Positions 15,933 through 27,735 of a DNA stretch of 64,000 nucleotides are shown here, piece by piece. The stretch covers positions 1 to 64,000 of the forward strand of contig JAWVCW010000015.1 of assembly GCA_033857955.1 (NCBI GenBank), in the 5' to 3' direction. How positions within the stretch are numbered: position 1 is the first letter of the stretch; each line of letters starts with the position of its first letter. The position numbers and the translations under genes were made by a program. The notes under the pieces were generated by a model that had not been told where the DNA came from, did no database searches, and saw nothing but the letters and a program-made list of their open reading frames with translations. Source of the stretch: Gaiellasilicea sp033857955 (GTDB lineage Bacteria; Actinomycetota; Thermoleophilia; Gaiellales; Gaiellaceae).

Positions 15933-17066
15933 ATGGACGCCCACCTCGTGCTCGAAGACGGATCGGTCTTCCCCGGCCGCTCCGTCGGAGCCGCCGGCGT
16001 GGCCGCGGGCGAGGCGTGCTTCACGACCGCTTCCGCCGGCTATGAGCAGGCGGTCACCGACCCGAGCTATGCGCGCCAGGTGCTCACGTTCGCCTCTCCC
16101 CTCGTCGGCAACTACGGCGTCGACGAGCAACTGCTGGAGTCGGACAGGGTGTGGACCGAGGGTGTCGTCATGCGGCGCGCCCGGCCCGCCTGGTCGGCCT
16201 GGCTGGCACAGCGGGGGGTCGTCGCGCTCGAGGAGATCGACACGCGCGCGCTCGTGCGGCGCCTGCGCGACGACGGCGCGATGCGCTGCGCGCTCGGCAC
16301 GGCCACACCGGCAGAGCTGCACGCCCGCGCGCTCGCGCAACCCCACATCGACTGGCCGCGGATGCTCGCGGAGCCCGCACTCGCGTCGCCGCCACCCGCG
16401 CTCGAGGCCTGCGTGACCGAGCCGTACACCGTCGGCACGGGCCCGCGCGTCGTGGTCCTCGACCTCGGCTGCAAGCACTCGATCGTTCGCAGGCTCGCGG
16501 AGTCGGGCGTCCAGGCCGCGGTCGTCCCCGGCACGTGGGACGCCGAAGCCGTGCTCGAGCTCGAGCCGGCGGCGGTGCTCGTCGGCAACGGCCCCGGCGA
16601 CCCGGCGCAGCTCGACGGGCCGGTACAGACAGTCCGCGACCTGCTCGGCCGCGCGCCGCTCTTCGGCATCTGCCTCGGCCACCAGCTCGTCGGCCTGGCG
16701 CTCGGCCTGCGGACGTTCAAGCTCCCGTTCGGGCATCGCGGTGCGAACCACCCGGTGCGCGTGACCGGCTCGAGGCGGGTGCTCGTGACCGCCCAGAACC
16801 ATGGCTTCGCCGTCGAGCCGGGCGACAGCGCCGAGGTGAGCCACGTCTCCCTCAACGACGGCACCGTCGAAGGGCTCCAAGGCGACGGCTTCGCCACGCT
16901 GCAGTTCCATCCCGAGGCCGCGCCCGGCCCGCACGACGCGCTCCCGTTCTTCGACCGGATCGCGGAGGCATGCCAGACGGGCTCATTCCGCAGCCAGCAC
17001 GGGTCGGCTGAGCGCGCTGGGCTGCGCGATGCGGCGTCCTCAGTCCCGGCCATAGCGCCGCTATGA
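15933..17066 (+). CDS. carA: Carbamoyl-phosphate synthase small subunit
   Basis: Glutamine-hydrolysing subunit of 377 aa that feeds ammonia to CarB. The class I amidotransferase nucleophile is Cys247 in GICLGHQLVG; QNHGFAV and QFHPEAAPGPHD hold further active-site residues. The ATG at 15933 is preferred to those at 15915 and 15924 because it alone lies downstream of the -10 and both ARG boxes. About 30 residues after the usual C-terminus are low in conservation. carB follows after 63 bp. Confidence 0.93.
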   Translation: MDAHLVLEDGSVFPGRSVGAAGVAAGEACFTTASAGYEQAVTDPSYARQVLTFASPLVGNYGVDEQLLESDRVWTEGVVMRRARPAWSAWLAQRGVVALEEIDTRALVRRLRDDGAMRCALGTATPAELHARALAQPHIDWPRMLAEPALASPPPALEACVTEPYTVGTGPRVVVLDLGCKHSIVRRLAESGVQAAVVPGTWDAEAVLELEPAAVLVGNGPGDPAQLDGPVQTVRDLLGRAPLFGICLGHQLVGLALGLRTFKLPFGHRGANHPVRVTGSRRVLVTAQNHGFAVEPGDSAEVSHVSLNDGTVEGLQGDGFATLQFHPEAAPGPHDALPFFDRIAEACQTGSFRSQHGSAERAGLRDAASSVPAIAPL

Positions 17067-17129
17067 CCGCTCCCTGCGTCCTTGCCTCGCACCGCCCATC
17101 GCACTCAGCCGACGCGTGAGCCTGACGGA

Positions 17130-19770
<2,641 letters not shown>

Positions 19771-19793
<23 letters not shown>

Positions 19794-19989
19794 GGCGGTG
19801 CTCGAGCTGGGCGAGCCGGAGCTCGAGCGCCTCGAGCTCCTCCCGCGTCGCGAGCCCTAGCTCGCGGGCGACGAGGTTGCCGGTCTCCTGCGGCAGGTCG
19901 CCGAGCTTCTCGACGCCCGAGCGCAGCTGCGAGCCCAACTCCTCGAGCAGCTGACGCAGCGCGAAGGTGCTGTTATCGCGCGCGGCCAT
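19771..19989 (-). CDS. Small coiled-coil protein, UbiK/BMFP-like
   Basis: 72 aa. The C-terminal half (LGLATREELEALELRLAQLE) resembles the C-terminal trimeric coiled coil of the UbiK/YqiC (BMFP) family, including the sequence around REE. The N-terminal half is an amphipathic helix. In proteobacteria UbiK assists ubiquinone synthesis; that role cannot be carried over here. Its ATG overlaps the end of secDF by 17 bases, and its 3' end overlaps convergent carB by 23 bases. Confidence 0.6.
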
Positions 19990-22750
19990 GGGGACGCGTG
20001 CTTCTGCGCTGGCGCCGCCGGTCGCGCTTGGAGTCGCCAGAGGCGGGTGCGGGCGCTGCTGCGTCAGGCTCGGCCTGAAGCGCATCCGGGATCAGATCCG
20101 GAGTCGGGCGGCCGGCGGCAAGCGCCTCCGCCTCCTTCAAGAGGCCGCCCACCGAGCCGGCGTCGCCGAGTGAGCTGTCGTCGCGGCGGCGCGCGTACTC
20201 AGGCTCGCGCTCCTTCAGCACCGCGACGAGCGGCGCTGCGATGAAGATCGACGAATAGGCGCCCGCACCGATGCCGACGAGCAGCGCGAAGCCGAAGTCC
20301 TTGAGCGTGTCGCCGCCGAAGAAGTAGAGCGCCGTGATCGGCAGCAGCGTGATGAAGGTCGTCGCGAGCGAACGCGGGATCGTCTCCCACAGCGACACGT
20401 TCGCAAGCGTCCGGAACGACGCCCGCTTCATCAGCGGGATGTTCTCCCGCACACGGTCGAGAATGATGATCGTGTCGTAGATCGAGTAACCGAGGACGGT
20501 CAGCACCGCGGCGACCGTCGCGGTCGTCACCTCCCGGCCGAGCAGCGCGTAGATGCCGATCGTGATCAAGACGTCGTGGACGAGCGCGATCATCACCGGG
20601 CCCGCGAACTTCGGTTGGAAGCGGAAGGCGATGTAGATCGCAACGAGGAGGAGCGAGACCAGGATCGCGAGGATGGCGTCCTTGGCGATCTTGCGGCCGA
20701 AGCTCGCCGAGACCGTCTGCACGCTCGATTCGGCCTGGAATGCCTGCCTGAGCGCCCTGGTCAGCTGCGTCTGCTCGGACGGCTTGAGCGCCTCCGTCTG
20801 GATCTGGAACTCTCTGTAGCTGTCGCCGGAGATCGCGGTGCCGCGGCCGAGAATCTGCGCTCCGCCCTGGCCGAGCTTCCGGGCTTCCGAACGGACGTTC
20901 TCGAGCGCGACGGGCTGGGGCGTCGTGAACGTGACCTTCGTCCCGCCCTCGAAGTCGATGCCGAGGTTGAGGCCGTTGATCGCGATCGCCCCGAGCGAGA
21001 TCACGAGCACCGCACCCGAGATCGCGAACCAGCGGTTCCGGAGGCCGATGAAATCGCGCCGGATCCAGGCCGGCGGCTCGCCCTCGGCGCCCATCAGCTT
21101 CGGGTTGTCGAACCACTTGAAGCCGGCCAGCAGGCCGAGAATCGCGCGTGTCGCCGCCACGGCGGTGAGCAGCGACATCAGCGTTCCGATCAGGAGCATC
21201 AAAGCGAAGCCCTTGACTCCCGCCGTTGCCACCAGGAAGAGCACCATCGCGGTGATCGCGGTGACGACGTTGGCGTCGATGATCGTCGCGAAGCCCTTGC
21301 CGTAACCCGCCGCGATCGCGGCTCGCACCGACTTTCCGGCGCGATACTCCTCCTTCACGCGCTCGAAGATGACGATGTTCGCGTCGGCGGCCACCCCCAG
21401 CGTCAGGATGATGCCGGCGAAGCCGGGCAGGGTCAGCGTCACGTTGAAGAGCAGGATCGCGGCGTAGAGGAAGGCCGAGTAGATGCCCAGTCCGAGCACG
21501 GCGACGACGCCGAGCACCCGATAGAAGACGAGCAGGAAGAGGGCGACGGCGAGGAGGCCGACGATTGCGGCTCGCCACGCCTCACGCAGCGAGTCCTTAC
21601 CGAGCGTTGCCGAGATCGCGGTCGTCTCGAGCGTCGTGAACGTCACGGGCAGGGCGCCGGTCTGGAGGACGAGCGCCAGGTCCTTCGCCTCCTGCAGGTC
21701 ACCGATGCCCGTGATCTGGGCGCCGTTCGTGCCGCTGATCCCGTTCGGGTACTGCTGCCAGTCGATCGACGGCCAGGACTTGATCTCGCGGTCGAGGACG
21801 ATCGCGAAGTGCTGCGTGATCATCTGGCCGCCGCCGATCGAGTTCGACAGCAGCTTGCCGCGTTGGGCCTCCTCGCGCGTGATCTCGCCGAACTTGTCCG
21901 CGCCCTTGTCGGTGAACTGCATCAGCACGATCGGCTCGCCCGTGTTCGTGTCGAAGTCCGCGCGCGTGCCCGAGAGCTTGAGGTCGGCGCCGGTCATCTC
22001 CGGCACGACCTTCTTCGGATCCGGATTCGTCGGGTCGAACCTGATCAGGTAGAAGTAGTTCCGCGTCGGGTTGGCCGCGTTGACGTCGGGGCAGACGACC
22101 TCGCCGATGCCGCACTCGAGCACCGCCGTCTTCGGCGGCACGCCGAAGATCTTCCACCCCTTCGGGAGCGTGCTCTTCGCACCAGCCGTGACGACCGCCT
22201 TGCTCTCGAGCAGCTTGTCCCTCTTGGCGACGGGTCCCGCGCGAAGCTTCTTCTTGTTGTCGAACAGGTACCACGTCGTCTTGGTGCGATCGTTGGCGAG
22301 GGCCTGCTGGCCGGCGAGCAGCTCGTACAGCGACCCCTTTGCGATCGGGAAGCGCTGCGCGCCGATCGAGGGGGGCACGAGATTGTCCTCGAGGTCGAAG
22401 AGCTCGAGCTGCGCGGTCTTGCCGAGGATCTCGATCACCTGCTCCGGGTTCTTGATGCCCGGCAGGTCGATCACGATCTGGTCGTTGCCCTGCTTGCGGA
22501 TCTCGGGCTCCGCGACACCGAGCCGGTCGACGCGGTTGCGGAGGATCTCGACCGAGCGGTCGAGGTCTGTCTTCTGCAGCGGCCGGTTCGGCGGGGGCAC
22601 CGCTTTCAGCGTCACCTCGAGGCCGCCCTGGAGGTCGAGCCCGAGCGTCGGCGTCTGCTCGATCGGAGAGCCGGGAGCGGCAAGCAGGCCGACGCCGATG
22701 AGTCCGGCGACGATCAGCGCAACGAGGGTGAGGTGCGGTCTGCGATTCAC
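19973..22750 (-). CDS. secDF: Protein translocase SecD-SecF fusion
   Basis: 925-aa fusion of the SecD and SecF subunits that use the proton gradient to pull proteins through SecYEG. SecD (about 1-490) has the first membrane segment, the LGLDLQGGLEVTL motif, a large periplasmic P1 domain and five further segments. SecF follows with GLNLGIDFEGGTK and YSIYDTIIILDRVREN. A charged tail rich in Arg and Lys ends the protein. The GTG start at 22750 lies 17 bases after the yajC stop. In many bacteria the two parts are separate genes; here there is one open frame. Confidence 0.92.
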   Translation of the reverse strand: MNRRPHLTLVALIVAGLIGVGLLAAPGSPIEQTPTLGLDLQGGLEVTLKAVPPPNRPLQKTDLDRSVEILRNRVDRLGVAEPEIRKQGNDQIVIDLPGIKNPEQVIEILGKTAQLELFDLEDNLVPPSIGAQRFPIAKGSLYELLAGQQALANDRTKTTWYLFDNKKKLRAGPVAKRDKLLESKAVVTAGAKSTLPKGWKIFGVPPKTAVLECGIGEVVCPDVNAANPTRNYFYLIRFDPTNPDPKKVVPEMTGADLKLSGTRADFDTNTGEPIVLMQFTDKGADKFGEITREEAQRGKLLSNSIGGGQMITQHFAIVLDREIKSWPSIDWQQYPNGISGTNGAQITGIGDLQEAKDLALVLQTGALPVTFTTLETTAISATLGKDSLREAWRAAIVGLLAVALFLLVFYRVLGVVAVLGLGIYSAFLYAAILLFNVTLTLPGFAGIILTLGVAADANIVIFERVKEEYRAGKSVRAAIAAGYGKGFATIIDANVVTAITAMVLFLVATAGVKGFALMLLIGTLMSLLTAVAATRAILGLLAGFKWFDNPKLMGAEGEPPAWIRRDFIGLRNRWFAISGAVLVISLGAIAINGLNLGIDFEGGTKVTFTTPQPVALENVRSEARKLGQGGAQILGRGTAISGDSYREFQIQTEALKPSEQTQLTRALRQAFQAESSVQTVSASFGRKIAKDAILAILVSLLLVAIYIAFRFQPKFAGPVMIALVHDVLITIGIYALLGREVTTATVAAVLTVLGYSIYDTIIILDRVRENIPLMKRASFRTLANVSLWETIPRSLATTFITLLPITALYFFGGDTLKDFGFALLVGIGAGAYSSIFIAAPLVAVLKEREPEYARRRDDSSLGDAGSVGGLLKEAEALAAGRPTPDLIPDALQAEPDAAAPAPASGDSKRDRRRQRRSTRPHGRAR

Positions 22751-22767
22751 GGAAGCAGCGAAGTAGG

Positions 22768-23085
22768 TTAGCTGCGCGCTTCCTCGTCCTGCTCCAGAGG
22801 TTCGCCCTCCTCGAGGGCGGGCGTCTCCTCCTCGGGCGGGACGACGGCGGCGACGGCTCGCCGCGCGATCCGGACCTCCGTTCCGGGTGCGATCTCGATC
22901 TTGAGGTCGTCGTCTTCGTCGATCGCGAGGACGTTCCCGTAGAGACCGCCGATCGTGAGGATCTCGTCCCCGACGTTGACCCTGGTGAGCAGCTCCCGAT
23001 GTTCCTGCGCGCGGCGGCGCTGGGGCCTGATCAGGAACAACCAGAGCAGGGCGAACATGGCGACGATGACGATCAGCTGTGGCAA
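22768..23085 (-). CDS. yajC: Preprotein translocase accessory subunit YajC
   Basis: 105 aa: one N-terminal membrane segment (about 3-19), then the conserved IRPQRRRAQEHRELL and GDEILTIGGLYGNV of YajC, and an acidic Glu-rich tail. It works with SecDF. Its start overlaps the tgt stop by 13 bases. The queA-tgt-yajC-secDF order is widespread in bacteria. Confidence 0.93.
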   Translation of the reverse strand: MPQLIVIVAMFALLWLFLIRPQRRRAQEHRELLTRVNVGDEILTIGGLYGNVLAIDEDDDLKIEIAPGTEVRIARRAVAAVVPPEEETPALEEGEPLEQDEEARS

Positions 23086-24200
23086 GGATCCTCCTGTGGG
23101 CCGCCGGCGAGCCTGGCGAGCGCCGCGGCCGTAAAGGCCTCCAGCTCGCCACGTTCGATCGCCGCCCGTGCGCCCGCGGTCAGTTCGAGTAGGAAATGGA
23201 GATTATGCAGGCTCAGCAGGCGGAGGCCCAGCAGCTCCTCCTGGTTGACGAGGTGACGCACGTAGGCCCGCGAGAACCGCGTGCAGGCCGGGCAGCCGCA
23301 GCCCTCCTCCAGCGGACGCGGATCGCGGGCGAATCGGGCGTTGCGGAGGTTGAGGCGACCGGTGGCGGTCAGTGCCGAGCCCGTTCGCGCGGTCCGGGTC
23401 GGCAGGACGCAGTCGAACATGTCGATCCCGGCCCCGATCACGCGCAGGATGCCTTCCGCATCGCCGATCCCCATGAAGTAGCGCGGCTTCGCCGCCGGCA
23501 GCAGCGGCGCCGCCCAACCGGTCGCCTCGAACATCTCGTCACGGCTCTCGCCCACGGCAAGCCCGCCCAGCGCGTGTCCGTCGAAGTCGAGTGCGGAGAT
23601 CTCCTCGATGGAGCGGCGCCGAAGCTCCGGGTCGGCGCCGCCCTGTGCGATCCCGAAGAGGAGCTGCTCAGGAGCGCGCTCGGCATCCCGCTGCCGCCGT
23701 GCCCAGAGCGTCGTCAGCCGCACCGCCTCGTCGAGCTCGGCCTGCGACACACCTGCCGGCGGGCAGATGTCGAAGCACATCGCAATGTCCGAGGCGAGGT
23801 TCCGCTGGATCTGTGCCGCCACCTCCGGCGTGAACCGCTCCGGCGCGCCGTCGTAGACCGAGCGGAAGGTGACGCCGTCGTCGTCGACCTCGATCAGCGT
23901 GTCGCGGAGCGAGAAGACCTGGAAGCCGCCCGAGTCGGTCAGGATCGGCCCGTCCCAGCCCGAGAACGCGTGCAGTCCTCCGAGTTCCGCGATCACGTCG
24001 TCGCCCGGCCGAAAGTGCAGGTGGTAGGAGTTGCCGAGGATGATCTGCGAGCCGACCGTGCACAGCTCGTCCGGATCGAGGCTCTTCACGGTCCCCTTGG
24101 TGCCGACCGGCATGAACGCGGGCGTTCGCACCTCGCCGTGGGCGGTGCGCAGGATCCCGGCGCGCGCCGCGCCGTCGGTGGCGGTGACCTCGAAGCTCAC
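23073..24200 (-). CDS. tgt: tRNA-guanine transglycosylase
   Basis: Exchanges guanine-34 for the queuosine precursor preQ1 in tRNAs with GUN anticodons; 375 aa. Asp89 in LTDSGGFQVFS and the nucleophile Asp263 in GIDMFDCVLPTR are present. Zinc ligands are Cys301, Cys303, Cys306 and His332. The GTG start overlaps the queA stop (GTGA). Confidence 0.93.
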   Translation of the reverse strand: MSFEVTATDGAARAGILRTAHGEVRTPAFMPVGTKGTVKSLDPDELCTVGSQIILGNSYHLHFRPGDDVIAELGGLHAFSGWDGPILTDSGGFQVFSLRDTLIEVDDDGVTFRSVYDGAPERFTPEVAAQIQRNLASDIAMCFDICPPAGVSQAELDEAVRLTTLWARRQRDAERAPEQLLFGIAQGGADPELRRRSIEEISALDFDGHALGGLAVGESRDEMFEATGWAAPLLPAAKPRYFMGIGDAEGILRVIGAGIDMFDCVLPTRTARTGSALTATGRLNLRNARFARDPRPLEEGCGCPACTRFSRAYVRHLVNQEELLGLRLLSLHNLHFLLELTAGARAAIERGELEAFTAAALARLAGGPQEDPCHS

Positions 24201-25138
24201 AGGATCAGCATCGCGTCGCCGAAGGAGTAGAAGCGGTAGCGCTCATCGATCGCGAGACGGTACAGCCGCCTCGTCTCCTCGACGCCCGCGAACGCCATCA
24301 CGAGCGCGAGCAGAGTCGAGCGCGGCAGGTGGAAGTTCGTCAGCAGCGCGTTCACGCGGCGGAACTCGAAGCCGGGCGTGACGAAGAGGGACGTCCGGCC
24401 TTGTAACAGACTGTTGCTTGCGACGGTTTCGAGCACGCGCACGGTCGTCGTTCCGACGGCGAGCACCCGCTCGGCCGCGGCGATCCGTTTCCAGGCCTCG
24501 GGCCGAACGGAGTAGCGCTCGCCGTGCAGCTCGTGCTCCTCGAGCGTGGGCGCGGTCAGCGGCCGGAAGGTGTCGAGCCCGACGTGGAGCGTGACTCGCT
24601 CGACGTCGAGCCGCCCGAGCAGCTCGGGCGTGAAGTGGAGGCCGGCGGTCGGAGCCGCAGCTGAGCCCGACTCGTCTGCGTAGACGGTTTGATAGCGCGA
24701 GGGATCGCTCAACGGCTCGGTGATGTACGGCGGCAGGGGCACAGTCCCGCCAGCTGGACCGTCCGGCTCGCCGTCGAGCCGCACGCGCCAGCGCCCCGCC
24801 CCGAGATGCTCGACGAGTTCGACCGCGCCGTACCGCCGGCCCGGCTGCAGGCGCCGGGTCGGGCGCGCGAGCGCGAGCCACTCGCCGCCGCCCTCGTGCT
24901 CCAGCAGCAGAACCTCTCCTTTCGGCCGCTCGATCCGGATCCGCGCCGGCACGACGCGGGTGTCGTTGACGACGGCGAGCTCGCCCGAAAGCTCGTCCGG
25001 CAGATCGGCGAACACGCGGTGGCGGACGGCGCCGCTCGCCCGGTCGTAGACCAGCAGGCGGGAGGCGTCCCGCCGCTCGGCCGGGTGCTGTGCGATCAGC
25101 TCCGGCGGCAGGTCGTAGTCCAGTTCGAACGAGTCCAT
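24197..25138 (-). CDS. queA: S-adenosylmethionine:tRNA ribosyltransferase-isomerase
   Basis: Transfers the ribosyl part of SAM to preQ1 in tRNA to form epoxyqueuosine; 313 aa, slightly shorter than the usual 340-360. Motifs: YDLPPELIAQHPAERRD at the N-terminus, VVNDTRVVPAR, PTAGLHFTPELL and TNFHLPRSTLLALV. The ATG at 25138 gives the standard start. One copy of the palindromic repeat GTAACAGACTGTT falls inside this gene, encoding the residues SNSLLQ between conserved blocks. Confidence 0.93.
   Translation of the reverse strand: MDSFELDYDLPPELIAQHPAERRDASRLLVYDRASGAVRHRVFADLPDELSGELAVVNDTRVVPARIRIERPKGEVLLLEHEGGGEWLALARPTRRLQPGRRYGAVELVEHLGAGRWRVRLDGEPDGPAGGTVPLPPYITEPLSDPSRYQTVYADESGSAAAPTAGLHFTPELLGRLDVERVTLHVGLDTFRPLTAPTLEEHELHGERYSVRPEAWKRIAAAERVLAVGTTTVRVLETVASNSLLQGRTSLFVTPGFEFRRVNALLTNFHLPRSTLLALVMAFAGVEETRRLYRLAIDERYRFYSFGDAMLIL
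24401..24420. repeat. Interspersed palindromic repeat, copy inside queA
   Basis: TTGTAACAGACTGTTGCTTG resembles the core of the two copies near 43.0-43.1 kb. The central GTAACAG-A-CTGTTAC has one base changed (CTGTTGC) in the right arm. Confidence 0.6.
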
Positions 25139-25151
25139 CCGACGCTGAGCG

Positions 25152-25157
25152 TAGCCT
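25152..25157 (+). promoter_or_regulatory. Leaderless -10 box of the coiled-coil gene
   Basis: TAGCCT lies seven bases before the GTG start at 25165, supporting that start. Confidence 0.5.
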
Positions 25158-25164
25158 CCTCCCC

Positions 25165-25596
25165 GTGGACGAGAAGGCACTCGAACGGGCCAAGGCTCGC
25201 ATCGCGGAGGCGGCCGCGGGCAGGGTCGCGCCGGCCGAGCTCGAGGCGGCGCTCGAGCGCGCGCGGACGCAGATCGAGGCGCTCGCCGAAGCGGCGGCAC
25301 AGCTCGAGGGAACGCTCCCGGAGAAGATCGGCGCCGCGGTGCACGACGGCCTCCGCGCGGAGGTGCTCCCAGTCGCCCGCAACCTGGCCGAGATCCGGGG
25401 TCTCCTCAACCAGGCGATCCGCAGGCTCGAGCGGCTCGAGGGAGACCTCCTCGCCGAGCGACATGCGCGCATCGACGACCTCGGCCTGCTCGTCGACCTC
25501 GTCTCGTCCGGCTGGAAGGGCGTCAGCGACCGGCTCGAGCGTGTCGAGCACGCCACGCTCGGCCCGCAGGTCGTCGCCCTCCGCGAAACGGGCTAG
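25165..25596 (+). CDS. Coiled-coil protein of unknown function
   Basis: 143 aa, rich in Ala, Glu, Arg and Leu, almost entirely predicted helix with long heptad stretches (about 10-110). No signal peptide, membrane segment or catalytic motif is visible. The GTG start at 25165 is supported by a TAGCCT box seven bases upstream. It is divergent from queA and converges on a histidine kinase across a hairpin. I do not recognise the family. Confidence 0.65.
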   Translation: MDEKALERAKARIAEAAAGRVAPAELEAALERARTQIEALAEAAAQLEGTLPEKIGAAVHDGLRAEVLPVARNLAEIRGLLNQAIRRLERLEGDLLAERHARIDDLGLLVDLVSSGWKGVSDRLERVEHATLGPQVVALRETG

Positions 25597-25600
25597 CTCG

Positions 25601-25624
25601 AGCGCCGCTAACTCAAGCGGCGCT
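25601..25624. terminator. Bidirectional hairpin between convergent genes
   Basis: AGCGCCGCT and AGCGGCGCT are perfect 9-bp arms around a 6-base loop, just after the coiled-coil gene stop and touching the histidine-kinase stop. No T-tract is present. Confidence 0.6.
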
Positions 25625-27023
25625 AACTCGATCGCCGCTGGGGCAGGACGAGCCGGAAGCGGCTCCCCTTCCCCACTTCGCTGTCCAGCTCGATGCGGCC
25701 GCCGAGCGCGACCGCGAGCTCCCGCGCGATCGGCAATCCGAGCCCGGTGCCGCGTCCGTCCCTCGACCAGAACGGCCGGAAGATGCGCTCGCGCTCGTCG
25801 GCGTTGATCCCGGGCCCGGTGTCCGCGACGTCGACCGTGACCGTGCCGTTGGCGCTCGTAAGCTCCAGATCGATGCGCCCGCCGTCGGGTGTCCACCGGA
25901 ATGCGTTCGAGAGCAGGTTCGAGATGATCTGGAGAACGCGGTCACCATCCGAGACGATCACCGGCGCTCCGTCGAGATCCTGCGTGTACTCGATCCCCCG
26001 ATTCCGCGCCTCCTCGCTGAAGGTGGAAAAGGCCCGCTCGAGCAGCCGGCCCATGTCGACCTCCTCGGTGAGGACGGTGAACCGGTGAGCGTCGAGCTTG
26101 GCGAGATCGAGCACGTCGCCGACGAGACGCCCGAGCCGCTCAGCCTCCTCCGCGATGATCTCGAGCGACTCCTCGGCCGCTTCCGGGTCGGTGACGACAC
26201 CCTCGCGCAGCGCGGCCACGTGCCCGCGAATCGCGGTCAGCGGTGTCCGCAACTCGTGCGAGACCGACATCAGGAAGTTGCGCTCGAGCGCCTCTGCCTC
26301 GGCAAGCCGGGTCGTCATCTCCCGGAAGCGCTCGGTCAGATGCGCGATCTCACCGCCGCCGCGCACGGGGGGCACGTCCACGTCGCGCCGTCCCTCCGCC
26401 ACCTGGTCCATCGCCTTCGAGAGCGCGAGCACGGGCTTCGTGATCCGGCGCGAGAGATAGAGGGCGAGCGCCCCCACGATCACCAGACCGACGAGGAACG
26501 CGATCGCGAGCCGCGAGAGGAGGGTGATCCAGGTTTGCCGCAGCTCCGCCTTCGGCTTCGCCACGATCAGATATGAGAACGTCGCTCCCTGGTCGCCACC
26601 GAGCCGGATCGGATAGGCCGCCGCGAGATACGGCCGGTGCTCTCCCGGCGGCTCGAAATCGAAGATCACGATCCTTTCCGTACTCAGCTTGACACCCACG
26701 TCCGCACGTGTCAGTCGCCTCAGGCCTGAGTCCTCTCCGAGAAAGGCCGGCGCAAGGACGACCTCGAAGAGCCGGTCGCCGGTTGCGTTCTCGAGCCGTG
26801 AAGCGGCGAACGCGGGCGCGGCCTTGTTCTGGTCGAGCGCGGCAACCGCCCACTCGGCGTAAAGGTCCGCGATGCCCGTTGCCTCCTGGCGCAGCTCCTT
26901 CAGCGACTCATCGTGGGTGAAGTCCTGGAAGAGCCGGAGCGCGATCAGGCTCGTGACGAGCCCGGAGAGCGCGATCCCTGCCAGGAAGAGCGCCGGCAGG
27001 CGAAAGCGCAGGGAGTTGAGCAC
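25623..27023 (-). CDS. Membrane sensor histidine kinase
   Basis: 466 aa: two membrane segments (about 9-32 and 168-190) flank an extracytoplasmic sensor loop. Then come HAMP (about 190-242), the dimerization domain with phospho-acceptor His256 in SVSHELRTPL, and the ATPase domain with N box NLLSNAFRW, DTGPGI and GTGLGLPI. The GTG start lies four bases after the regulator stop. It should signal through the upstream response regulator. The stimulus is unknown, though the secreted protein in the same operon is a candidate partner. Confidence 0.92.
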   Translation of the reverse strand: MLNSLRFRLPALFLAGIALSGLVTSLIALRLFQDFTHDESLKELRQEATGIADLYAEWAVAALDQNKAAPAFAASRLENATGDRLFEVVLAPAFLGEDSGLRRLTRADVGVKLSTERIVIFDFEPPGEHRPYLAAAYPIRLGGDQGATFSYLIVAKPKAELRQTWITLLSRLAIAFLVGLVIVGALALYLSRRITKPVLALSKAMDQVAEGRRDVDVPPVRGGGEIAHLTERFREMTTRLAEAEALERNFLMSVSHELRTPLTAIRGHVAALREGVVTDPEAAEESLEIIAEEAERLGRLVGDVLDLAKLDAHRFTVLTEEVDMGRLLERAFSTFSEEARNRGIEYTQDLDGAPVIVSDGDRVLQIISNLLSNAFRWTPDGGRIDLELTSANGTVTVDVADTGPGINADERERIFRPFWSRDGRGTGLGLPIARELAVALGGRIELDSEVGKGSRFRLVLPQRRSS

Positions 27024-27027
27024 GGCC

Positions 27028-27735
27028 TCAGGCCGCGGGCGCGGGGGCTCGGTCGGGCCCGACCTTGTAGCCGACGCCCCAGACGGTGACGATCGGCGAG
27101 GCGTCGCCGAGCTTGCGGCGCAGCTGCCGCACGTGCACGTCGACGGTGCGCGTGTCGCCGGCGAAGGTGTAGCCCCAGACGCGCTCCAGCAGCTGGTCGC
27201 GCGTGAGGACGAGGCCCTTGTGGTCGAGCAGCTCCCAGAGGAGGTCGAACTCCTTCGGAGCGAGCTGGATCTCCTCCTCGCCGACCTTCACCTCGCGACG
27301 GCCGGCGTTGATCGAGAGCTCGCCGTGGTGCAGCTCCTCCTCGACGTCGCGGCGCCGCTCGGGCGCCGAGCGGCGGAGGACGCTCTTCACCCTGGCGACG
27401 AGCTCGCGCGGATTGAACGGCTTGGTCAGATAGTCGTCGGCGCCCACCTCGAGCCCGATGATCTTGTCGACGTCCTCGTCGCGCGCAGTGAGCATCAGGA
27501 TCGGGACGTCCGAGGTCTTGCGCACGCGCCGGCAGATCTCGATCCCGTCGATGTCCGGAAGCATCAGGTCGAGGATGATCAGCGCGGGCTGCTCGGTGGC
27601 GACCTGCGTGAGGGCGGCGCTGCCCGTCGTGACGGCGCGCACGTCATAGCCGGCGTTCTTGAGGTAGAGCGAGACGAACGAGGCGATCGAAGCCTCGTCC
27701 TCGACGACCAGGATTGTCTGGGCGCCGGCGGTCAT
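27028..27735 (-). CDS. OmpR-family response regulator (MtrA-like)
   Basis: 235 aa with an intact receiver: Glu12/Asp13 acidic pair, phospho-acceptor Asp56 in IILDLMLPDIDG, Thr83 and Lys105. A winged-helix DNA-binding domain follows (about 130-228, VWGVGYKVG). Its ATG overlaps the stop of the secreted protein by one base (TGATG) and the kinase follows within four bases, so the three form one operon. Confidence 0.92.
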   Translation of the reverse strand: MTAGAQTILVVEDEASIASFVSLYLKNAGYDVRAVTTGSAALTQVATEQPALIILDLMLPDIDGIEICRRVRKTSDVPILMLTARDEDVDKIIGLEVGADDYLTKPFNPRELVARVKSVLRRSAPERRRDVEEELHHGELSINAGRREVKVGEEEIQLAPKEFDLLWELLDHKGLVLTRDQLLERVWGYTFAGDTRTVDVHVRQLRRKLGDASPIVTVWGVGYKVGPDRAPAPAA